Part shown: piece after piece, positions 1 to 5,516 of the stretch | Layout: the number at the start of each line of letters is the position of its first letter | How positions within the stretch are numbered: the first letter of the stretch is position 1 | NCBI GenBank assembly: GCA_030642635.1 | Contig: DAOWNK010000095.1 | Coordinates: 1-10,352, forward strand | Direction of reading: 5' to 3' | Length of the DNA stretch: 10,352 nucleotides | Source: Pirellulales bacterium | GTDB lineage: Bacteria; Planctomycetota; Planctomycetia; Pirellulales; Thermoguttaceae | Program-made: the position numbers and the translations under genes | Notes under the pieces: model-generated | Database searches by the model: none | Told to the model about the DNA's origin: nothing | What the model saw: the letters and a program-made list of their open reading frames with translations, nothing else

Positions 1-834
1 AGCACCGGCCGGACCGGGCTGGTGGGTGGTGATTGTTCCGGAGATACCCAGCTCGCCCCACTCTTTGCGAATCTGTTCGACCATCCACTCGACCTCGACC
101 TGGGAACCTTCAAAACCAACCAGCAGCCGCGCGACGCTCGATTCGGTCATCTGTCCGAACACCGGACCCGGCGGCGGCTCCGGGCCGGCCAAAAGCTCCA
201 CTGCCACAGGCAACGTCTGCGTGTTGACCAGTTCGGCAAGCAGCCGCTCGGCCGTGTCCAAATCGGACATGTCACAGGCGACAAGTGCGAATGACTCCGG
301 CTCCGGCCGGACCATGAACGTGACCTGCGTGACGACGCCGATCGTACCAAGCGAGCCGATCATCAGTTTGCACATATCGTACCCGGCGGCGTTTTTAACT
401 ACCCGTCCGCCGCCGGAGAATTCGGCGCCCGTGCCGTCAACCGCCCGGACGCCGATTACGTAATCGCGGATTGTGCCGTGGCCGTACCGTCGCGGCCCGC
501 TGGGGTTGGTCGCAAGCACACCGCCAACGGTCGCCCGGCCGGGCTGTGGGACGTCGATCGGCAGTTGCTGCCGCTGTGCGGCTAGGCATTGTGACAGTTC
601 AACCCAAGTCAGCCCGGCCCCGACCGTGATTGTCATGTCGTCGGCCGGATAGTCAATCACGTGATTGAGTTTTTCAAGCGACAGTCCGATGCCTTGCCCG
701 ACGGGCCGCCCGCCGTAGTCGAGACCCATGCCGCCGCCGATCGGATAGATCGGCACGCCGTCGCGGCAGGCGCGTCGAATCACCTCAGACACACCGGCTG
801 TATCGGCCGGTGCGACGGTTTCGATCAACGGCAT
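1..834 (-). CDS. glcE: Glycolate oxidase FAD-binding subunit GlcE (N-terminal part, runs off left edge)
   Basis: Encodes the first 278 residues of a FAD-binding-4 (VAO/PCMH type) protein; the rest lies outside the window. In the family, GlcE works with GlcD and the Fe-S subunit GlcF to oxidise glycolate to glyoxylate at the membrane. The FAD-binding signature YPIGGGMGLDYGG is at about residues 30-42. The GlcE-typical segment ATVGG...SGPRRYGHGTIRDYVIGV is at 101-129, followed by GGRVVKNAAGYD...GSLGTIGVVT at 142-169. This last block (KN-AGYD, then GSLG) separates GlcE from other FAD-linked oxidases. The start at 834 is supported by a GAGGTG ribosome site at 840-845, five bases upstream and overlapping the end of the Uma2 gene. 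Only 2 bases separate the two genes, so they are probably co-transcribed. No glcD or glcF is visible here. A general FAD-linked oxidase is the only serious alternative. Confidence 0.87.
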   Translation of the reverse strand, partial: MPLIETVAPADTAGVSEVIRRACRDGVPIYPIGGGMGLDYGGRPVGQGIGLSLEKLNHVIDYPADDMTITVGAGLTWVELSQCLAAQRQQLPIDVPQPGRATVGGVLATNPSGPRRYGHGTIRDYVIGVRAVDGTGAEFSGGGRVVKNAAGYDMCKLMIGSLGTIGVVTQVTFMVRPEPESFALVACDMSDLDTAERLLAELVNTQTLPVAVELLAGPEPPPGPVFGQMTESSVARLLVGFEGSQVEVEWMVEQIRKEWGELGISGTITTHQPGPAGA

Positions 835-836
835 GT

Positions 837-1391
837 TTACACCTCGGCGAAAATGTCACCAACTCGGCGGCGAAACCCTGGAACAACGTCCCGGCCGTCA
901 AGTTCGTCATTCTCGGTGAGCGTTTTAACGTCGGTCGTCGAACGGTAGACGGTCACGTTCCGCCCGTTGGGATTTACCACCCAAACCATCATGGCGCCGG
1001 CGCCCAGCCAGGCCCGGACCTTCTCGTCTACCTCTTTGAACGTATCGCCGGGCGAGATTACCTCGACTGCCAAATCCGGCGCGCCGGGCCAGAATGCGTC
1101 TTCCGGATTCTCGGCGGGCAGGTGATCCTTATGGATAAATGCGATGTCCGGCGCACGGACCGTGTCGGGATCGCGTGCGATCAGGAACCCGGTCTCCGCC
1201 AAAAAAATACGTCCAAGGCCGTGTTGTTCAACGTGTCGGGCCAACCAACCTTGAAGCAGCCCGCCGATCGCACCGTGTTTCCAGCCTGCCGGTGTCATTT
1301 TTTTGATTTCTCCCTCGACCAATTCGTACCGATATCCGTCATCGGGCATCGCGAGAAGCTGATCGGCCGTAACGAGTGTTATGGTGCTCAT
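837..1391 (-). CDS. Uma2 family (DUF820) predicted PD-(D/E)XK endonuclease
   Basis: A 184-residue protein, the usual length for Uma2/DUF820. The family has the PD-(D/E)XK nuclease fold, is greatly expanded in cyanobacteria and planctomycetes, and has no settled biological role. Landmarks: an N-terminal YELVEGE at 22-28, a conserved His in WKHG (residue 39), PD at 81-82, the strand LAVEVISP with the likely catalytic E110, and K124 in the following helix, then GAGAMMVWVVNP. All expected metal-site positions are present, so the protein looks intact. The start at 1391 has a GAGG site eight bases upstream (1400-1403). It is followed two bases later by glcE, an unusual partner for a gene that is often solitary. 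The link may only be positional. Family assignment is firm; nuclease activity and substrate are inferred. Confidence 0.88.
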   Translation of the reverse strand: MSTITLVTADQLLAMPDDGYRYELVEGEIKKMTPAGWKHGAIGGLLQGWLARHVEQHGLGRIFLAETGFLIARDPDTVRAPDIAFIHKDHLPAENPEDAFWPGAPDLAVEVISPGDTFKEVDEKVRAWLGAGAMMVWVVNPNGRNVTVYRSTTDVKTLTENDELDGRDVVPGFRRRVGDIFAEV

Positions 1392-1484
1392 AATTCAAAC
1401 CTCGGTTATCGAAAACGACGCACTTGACGAACCTGATACGGCTTCGCCTTACTTTTTTGCTCTCAGATGTTTTTTTCCGCCGGC

Positions 1485-1661
1485 TTACGGTCGTCGTCGG
1501 CTTACCTTGCGAACGTTAAGTTTCTTACCGGTTTTCTCGGCAAGCCGCTGTTCGGCTTGTCTGAAATAGGCGATCAATTCTTCTGAAGTCATGTCTTTGG
1601 TTTCTTCGGCAACCTCTTCTTTCCATCGCCACACTTCTTCCATCATCTTTCTGACTTTCAT
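1485..1661 (-). CDS. Small charged helical protein, likely partner of the overlapping PIN gene
   Basis: A 58-codon frame starting MKVRKMMEEVWRWKEEVAEE and ending RKVSRRRP, stop at 1485-1487. It is preceded by a strong ribosome site (GGAGGTGA, six bases from GGAGG to ATG), which supports translation. The protein is rich in Glu, Lys, Arg and Trp, and looks like one or two amphipathic helices (about residues 3-22 and 25-45) with a basic tail. PIN-domain genes of this type are, as I recall, commonly followed by a small protein with a similar MK...E(V/I)...R.(K/R)EE start. That suggests an antitoxin or accessory subunit, but no DNA-binding motif is evident. It lies in a different frame inside the 3' end of the PIN gene, overlapping by 137 bp. 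Its codon pattern and ribosome site argue that it, rather than the PIN tail, is the conserved reading of this DNA. Function is not established. Confidence 0.7.
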   Translation of the reverse strand: MKVRKMMEEVWRWKEEVAEETKDMTSEELIAYFRQAEQRLAEKTGKKLNVRKVSRRRP

Positions 1662-2142
1662 CTTTCACCTCCGGTGGTGTAACTATGTGTAATGGTTTGT
1701 AATAGCCGTTCATTACACTGATCTGATGAAACGTTTCTCGCCTGCGTACGTTCACCAAATGACGATAATTCCAACTCACAAGAATATCCATTTCACTTGC
1801 AACAGCAACAGCAACAGCAACATGACGTGCATCGTCAACTTTTGAAGGCGGTACGGCACCATGTTGCAAGAATTCCTGAGATAAGCGAAACATGTCTTCA
1901 TCGAAGTCCAGTGAAACTGGTGCAAGGTCGTCCACCAGTTTCCGAAGTCGAATTGCCAGTCGGTCCGACGCCCGCGAGATTTCCTGAAATACAATTTCCG
2001 AGACAAACAATTCGTAACTGCCTTGACGAGCGGTTTCAAAAAACGTCAATGTCGCATCACGGGACTCAGGCGCATCTTCTGCAAAGGTGTGAGACCAAAC
2101 CGACGTTTCCACATAGATGCTTGGTTTGTGCATATTGCTCAT
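1525..2142 (-). CDS. PIN-domain protein (VapC-like ribonuclease/toxin) with abnormal C-terminal extension
   Basis: A 205-residue open frame whose first 160 residues form a PIN domain, a metal-dependent RNase fold typical of VapC toxins. Acidic positions: E12 in YVETS (this subfamily often has Glu where VapC has Asp), E54 in VFQEI, D103/D104 in the DDARH motif, D119, and the SWN motif at 123-125 with HLVN after it. Residues 161-205 are a basic, low-order tail read out of frame through the next gene. Relatives I know end near residue 160, so a lost stop codon is likely. A VAVAVAVA run right after DDARH comes from a perfect hexanucleotide repeat. The start is uncertain: ATG at 2142 has GAGG only one base away, whereas ATG at 2133 (MHKPSIYVE) has GAGG ten bases upstream and may be the true start. 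DNA here is AT-richer than its neighbours. No Phd, AbrB or RHH antitoxin precedes it. Confidence 0.82.
   Translation of the reverse strand: MSNMHKPSIYVETSVWSHTFAEDAPESRDATLTFFETARQGSYELFVSEIVFQEISRASDRLAIRLRKLVDDLAPVSLDFDEDMFRLSQEFLQHGAVPPSKVDDARHVAVAVAVASEMDILVSWNYRHLVNVRRRETFHQISVMNGYYKPLHIVTPPEVKDESQKDDGRSVAMERRGCRRNQRHDFRRIDRLFQTSRTAACRENR
1799..1822 (-). repeat. Perfect (GCAACA)4 hexanucleotide tandem repeat inside the PIN gene
   Basis: Four identical GCAACA units on the plus strand, read as TGTTGC on the coding strand. They encode four Val-Ala dipeptides immediately after His107 of the DDARH active-site motif. Units of six bases keep the frame when copy number changes by replication slippage. 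The neighbouring codons do not continue the pattern. Confidence 0.9.
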
Positions 2143-2183
2143 TCCTCACTTTTATACTACGACTATTGCCGAAGAAAGTCAAT

Positions 2184-3911
2184 CTACTCATCTTCTTCCC
2201 GGCCAAAACACGTCAGGCACATGTCGTCGCTTTGAGATCGGTTGCCGACGAACCGCTTTACGTCGTCGATGATGCCTCGGCCGATCGCACTGATGTGGTC
2301 GGCGGCTGCGGCCAGCCGGGTCCGAAGTCGATCATAGCCGTACAACTCGTCGGCGTGGTTCATCGCTTCGGTTATCCCGTCGGTGTAAAGGGTAATGCAA
2401 TCGCCGGGGCCAAGCGGCAAGGTAAGTTGCGGGTACTCGACGTTCGGGTCGATCCCCAGCGGGAGTCGGGTCTCCGACCGGCAGATCGTCTCGACCTCGG
2501 CACGGCGGCGGCGCAGAAGCGGCGGCAAGTGGCCGGCGTTTACGATAGTCACTTCGTGCCGGGCAGGATCGAGCACGCAGACGACCATGGTAACGAACCG
2601 GTCTTCCCAGCCCCGTTCACAAAAGGCGCGGTTAAGCCGGCACATGGCGGCGGCCCCCGACGATTCGATGGCCAGGCAGTATCGGGCCTCGGCCGAAAGG
2701 TTGGCAGCCAGCAACGAGGCCGATATGCCCTTGCCCGAAACGTCGGCCACTGCCACAGCCAGCCGCCCGTCCGGCAAGTGTATGTAGTCGTAATAGTCGC
2801 CGCCCAGTTCGTTCGCCGGCTCGTAGAACTCGAAGAAATCGTAGTTTTCGATCTTCGGCGCCGCGGCGGGCAACAGCCGCTGCTGCACCTCGTGCGCCAG
2901 GGCCAACTCGCGGGCCAACGCCTGCTGGTGAATCACCGCCTCGTGCAACTCGGCGTTTTCCACCGCGATGGCAGCCTGACAAGCCACGCCGGCCAGTACG
3001 TCCAGGTCTTCACGGCTGAAGCGATTCCGACGGTCGAGCGTATCGATCTGAATCACGCCCAACACATCGCCGTCGCTGCCGACCAGCGGTGCACACATCA
3101 TCGAGCGGATGTGGAAGTCGACAATGCTCTCGGCCATGTCGAATCGTGTGTCGGACGCTGCATCGGCCGAGAGTATCGCTTCCTTGGCGTCCATCACGCT
3201 GCGCACTATAGTTCGGCTGATGCGGATGGTTTCGGACTGGTCCGTCTGGCGATACCTGACCGCTCGCGGGATCAGACGGCCGGTGTCCCGGTCTTTCAAT
3301 ACGATGAATCCCCGATCAGCCTGGACGAAAATGGTAAACAGGCTGTCCAACAATTTCGGCAACACCTGATCCAGCCCGAGCGCCTTGCCGAGGCTCCGGC
3401 CGATTTCGAGCAGTGCCCTCAACTTCGCTGCGGTGTTCGCTTCGAGCATCAGGCTCGACGGGCCGGAGGAAACGTCTACTTTCGACATGATCGTCGAGCT
3501 GGAGACCGGCTGCTGCAGGTCGTCCAGGTCGTCGACCATCATGGCCGTCGCTTTACGATCTTTGTGGTATTCGTGCGATTCCGCCTTCGATTGACCATCA
3601 TCCGCTGTATCAAGATCGCCCGGACGTTCTTGAAATACGAACACAAGGTCGCAAATTCCCAACTCGTCGCCGTCGCAAAGCAGCCGGCGGGCGGTCACCA
3701 GCCGGCCGTTGACGAACGTGCCGTTGCGGCTGCGTAGGTCCTCGACGTAATGGTTTCCGTCCAGCTCGACGATTCGGGCGTGCCGGCGGCTGATTGCACC
3801 AAATTCGAGCACGATGTCGCACTCAGGATGCCGCCCCAACACGACCGACTCGCCCTCCAACGGAAAGCATTGACCCGGGTCGATCCCTTGCAATGTTCTT
3901 AATATGGCCAT
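2184..3911 (-). CDS. FHA-GAF-SpoIIE/PP2C serine phosphatase (RsbU-like)
   Basis: A 575-residue cytoplasmic signalling protein with no membrane segment. Domains in order: an N-terminal FHA domain (about 4-95) that binds phosphothreonine peptides, with GRH at 26-28, SRRH at 41-44 and RNGT at 62-65 intact; a linker; a GAF sensory domain (about 160-320, with APLVGSDGDVLGVIQID near its end); a short helical connector (about 320-350, ELALAHEVQQRLLP) of the kind that links sensor to phosphatase in RsbU proteins; and a SpoIIE/PP2C domain (about 355-570). Metal-binding acids are all visible: GGDYYD (D372), VADVSGKG (D390), YTDGITEA (D511) and QSDD (D562/D563), so it should be active. The likely substrate is a phosphorylated STAS anti-anti-sigma protein, but no STAS or anti-sigma kinase gene lies nearby. 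The start at 3911 is fixed by a GGAGGAG site seven bases upstream. xylA lies 72 bases upstream. Confidence 0.93.
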   Translation of the reverse strand: MAILRTLQGIDPGQCFPLEGESVVLGRHPECDIVLEFGAISRRHARIVELDGNHYVEDLRSRNGTFVNGRLVTARRLLCDGDELGICDLVFVFQERPGDLDTADDGQSKAESHEYHKDRKATAMMVDDLDDLQQPVSSSTIMSKVDVSSGPSSLMLEANTAAKLRALLEIGRSLGKALGLDQVLPKLLDSLFTIFVQADRGFIVLKDRDTGRLIPRAVRYRQTDQSETIRISRTIVRSVMDAKEAILSADAASDTRFDMAESIVDFHIRSMMCAPLVGSDGDVLGVIQIDTLDRRNRFSREDLDVLAGVACQAAIAVENAELHEAVIHQQALARELALAHEVQQRLLPAAAPKIENYDFFEFYEPANELGGDYYDYIHLPDGRLAVAVADVSGKGISASLLAANLSAEARYCLAIESSGAAAMCRLNRAFCERGWEDRFVTMVVCVLDPARHEVTIVNAGHLPPLLRRRRAEVETICRSETRLPLGIDPNVEYPQLTLPLGPGDCITLYTDGITEAMNHADELYGYDRLRTRLAAAADHISAIGRGIIDDVKRFVGNRSQSDDMCLTCFGREEDE

Positions 3912-3918
3912 GACTACG

Positions 3919-3928
3919 CTCCTCCTCC
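3919..3928 (-). promoter_or_regulatory. Strong ribosome binding site of the phosphatase gene
   Basis: The minus strand reads GGAGGAGGAG here, ending seven bases before the ATG at 3911. It is much stronger than the sites of most genes in this window and sets the start codon. A GC-rich hairpin ends two bases upstream of it. Confidence 0.75.
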
Positions 3929-3930
3929 AC

Positions 3931-3945
3931 GCGGGGCAAGCCCGC
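3931..3945 (-). repeat. GC-rich hairpin, possible remnant of a dispersed repeat
   Basis: The minus strand reads GCGGG-CTTGC-CCCGC: a five-base-pair perfect stem with a five-base loop. It sits in the 72-base gap between xylA and the phosphatase gene, directly before the ribosome site. The surrounding phrase (TAGCGGCGGGCTTGCCCCGC) resembles short intergenic palindromes I have seen repeated in planctomycete genomes. No second copy is in this window, so the repeat assignment is inference. There is no U-tract, so it is not a typical terminator. Confidence 0.4.
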
Positions 3946-3983
3946 CGCTACACTTTCACTTGCAACGGTTACATCCGACACGA

Positions 3984-5297
3984 CTAAAACACGTACCGGT
4001 TCACCACGTTCTCGAACAGTTCCTGTCGGCCGCTTGTGTTCGGCGTAACGTCGCCCTTTTCGAGCATGTATTTTTCCAGCGACGCGAAGTTGTGCTCGCC
4101 GGACTCGATCTCGGTGCCGATGCCGATGTCCCAACTGCTGTAGCGATCGCGGACCATGCCGTCCAGCACGCCGTCGGCCCGGATTGCCGCGGCGATCTTC
4201 AACCCCTTGGCGAATGCGTCCATGCCGCCGATATGGGCGTGGAACAGATCGACCGGCTCGAAGCTCTCGCGGCGGACCTTTGCATCGAAGTTCAGTCCGC
4301 CGGTCGTAAAACCGCCGTACTTCAGCAGAACCAGCACGACCTTGGTCGTCAGATAAACGTCGGTCGGAAACTGGTCGGTGTCCCAACCCAGCAGCAGGTC
4401 GCCGGCGTTGGCGTCGATGGAGCCTAAAAAGCCCTGCGAGCCGGCGTAGTCCAGTTCGTGTTCCACCGAGTGCCCGGCCAGCGTGGCGTGGTTCGTCTCG
4501 ATGTTCATCTTCACATGGTTTGCCAGCCCATACGCCCGAAGGAAGTTGATGCACGCGGCCGAGTCGAAATCGTATTGGTGCTTGGTCGGCTCCTTCGGCT
4601 TCGGCTCGAAGTAGAACTGTCCGGTAAAGCCGATTTCCCGTGCGTAGTCTACGGCCATGTGCATGAACGCGGCCAGGTGGTCGACCTCTCGCTTCATGTC
4701 GGTGTTCCAAATGCACTGGTATCCCTCGCGTCCGCCCCAGAACGTGTATCCGCCGCCGCCGAGTTCCTTGGTTACTTCCAACATTTTCTTTACCTGTGCG
4801 GCGGCATGTGCGAATGCATCGGCGTTACAGCTTGTCGCCGCACCGTGTACGTATCGCGGGTTGCTGAACAGGTTGGCGGTTCCCCAGAGCAGTTTGATGC
4901 CGGTTCGCTGCTGTTGTTCCTTTAAGACTTTGACCACTGCATCGAGGTTCTTGTTGGTCTCGGCCAGGTTTTTGCCCTCCGGTGCAACGTCGCGGTCGTG
5001 GAAGCAGTAGAACGGTGCGCCGAGTTTCTCGATGAACTCGAATGCAACCTTTGCACGAGCCACGGCGTTATCGACCGTATCCTCGGCCCCTTCCCACGGC
5101 CGGAGCATCGTGCCCGGGCCGAACGGGTCGGCGCCGGTGCCGCGCATCGTGTGCCAATATGCCACGCCGAATCGCAGGTGATCCTTCATCGACTTGCCTT
5201 CGACCAGTTCGTTTTCGTCGTAGTGGCGAAATGCCAGCGGATTGGTCGAATCCGGCCCCTCGAACTTGATTTTATCGATTTCCGGGAAAGCGGCCAT
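3984..5297 (-). CDS. xylA: Xylose isomerase, class II (long form)
   Basis: A complete 437-residue TIM-barrel enzyme that converts D-xylose to D-xylulose (and often glucose to fructose) in the cytoplasm, using two divalent metals. Every catalytic and metal position of the family is present and is offset by one from the E. coli numbering as I recall it: H100 and D103 in CFHDRD, W187 in FWGGREGY, E231 in FEPKPKEP, E267 and H270 in NIETNH, D295 in SIDAN, D306/D308 in WDTDQFPTD, and D338 in NFDAK. The length and the N-terminal extension (FPEIDKIKFEGP...) mark the long class II form found in Bacteroidetes, Firmicutes and proteobacteria. The start at 5297 has GGAG seven bases upstream (5305-5308). 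No xylulokinase is visible. It is transcribed divergently from a Gfo/Idh/MocA oxidoreductase, with a candidate promoter at 5345-5372. Confidence 0.97.
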   Translation of the reverse strand: MAAFPEIDKIKFEGPDSTNPLAFRHYDENELVEGKSMKDHLRFGVAYWHTMRGTGADPFGPGTMLRPWEGAEDTVDNAVARAKVAFEFIEKLGAPFYCFHDRDVAPEGKNLAETNKNLDAVVKVLKEQQQRTGIKLLWGTANLFSNPRYVHGAATSCNADAFAHAAAQVKKMLEVTKELGGGGYTFWGGREGYQCIWNTDMKREVDHLAAFMHMAVDYAREIGFTGQFYFEPKPKEPTKHQYDFDSAACINFLRAYGLANHVKMNIETNHATLAGHSVEHELDYAGSQGFLGSIDANAGDLLLGWDTDQFPTDVYLTTKVVLVLLKYGGFTTGGLNFDAKVRRESFEPVDLFHAHIGGMDAFAKGLKIAAAIRADGVLDGMVRDRYSSWDIGIGTEIESGEHNFASLEKYMLEKGDVTPNTSGRQELFENVVNRYVF

Positions 5298-5344
5298 GAT
5301 TAGTCTCCGAGTGTGGTTGATGGATTACAGTTCATTATTTACTG

Positions 5345-5372
5345 ATAATAAGCATGAATCGGTTTTTTGCAA
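5345..5372 (-). promoter_or_regulatory. Candidate sigma70-type promoter for xylA
   Basis: On the minus strand TTGCAA (5372-5367; four of six matches to TTGACA) is followed, after 16 bases, by TATTAT (5350-5345; five of six to TATAAT). Transcription would start near 5338 and give a leader of about 40 bases to the xylA ATG at 5297. The surrounding DNA is locally AT-rich. Sequence match only; planctomycete promoters are poorly defined. Confidence 0.5.
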
Positions 5373-5400
5373 CCCTGCTCGGCTCACCTTGCGAAAACGC

Positions 5401-5429
5401 TTGACATTCCTTCCGTCTCGTGGTCTAAT
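5401..5429 (+). promoter_or_regulatory. Strong sigma70-type promoter for the Gfo/Idh/MocA gene
   Basis: A perfect TTGACA at 5401-5406, a 17-base spacer, and TCTAAT at 5424-5429 (five of six to TATAAT). A TGG just upstream of the -10 gives the TG-N extended -10 form. It is the best promoter match I noticed in the window. Transcription would start near 5436, with a leader of about 80 bases. Confidence 0.65.
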
Positions 5430-5504
5430 AGTGATATTCCTGCCGGGTGGTTGCCGTACGTCAAATCACTGCCGCCCTGTAACCTCCATAACTCCATACA
5501 GCAA

Positions 5505-5510
5505 AAGGAG
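5505..5510 (+). promoter_or_regulatory. Ribosome binding site fixing the Gfo/Idh/MocA start
   Basis: AAGGAG is followed by six bases and the ATG at 5517. The open frame extends 50 codons further upstream, but that stretch covers the promoter and has no comparable site. The twin-arginine signal also begins right after this ATG. Confidence 0.8.
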
Positions 5511-5516
5511 ATACGA

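Larger units (their letters stand above)
5298..5516. promoter_or_regulatory. Divergent intergenic control region between xylA and the Gfo/Idh/MocA gene
   Basis: A 219-base non-coding region. It contains the xylA leader and ribosome site on the left, two back-to-back promoter candidates (5345-5372 minus, 5401-5429 plus), and a 28-base segment between their -35 elements (5373-5400) suited to hold a shared regulator site. This segment ends with GCGAAAACGC, which has short GCG/CGC arms and a centre vaguely like LacI-family operators. From 5430 to 5516 lies the leader of the plus-strand gene. No small ORF or riboswitch was recognised. Confidence 0.6.

Noticed and set aside
1460..1484. T-runs downstream (plus-strand view) of the small PIN partner gene as a terminator
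   Set aside because: On the minus strand these are A-runs, and I found no stem before them, so they do not fit an intrinsic terminator for that transcript.
1797..3737. A 646-codon open frame on the plus strand, opposite the phosphatase gene
   Set aside because: It is antisense to a gene with three recognisable intact domains, starts inside the PIN hexanucleotide repeat, and its translation shows no known motif. Long antisense frames are common in GC-rich DNA.
5367..5516. An upstream in-frame ATG at 5367 as the start of the Gfo/Idh/MocA gene
   Set aside because: It would add 50 residues before the Tat signal and place the promoter inside the coding region. The ATG at 5517 has a proper ribosome site.
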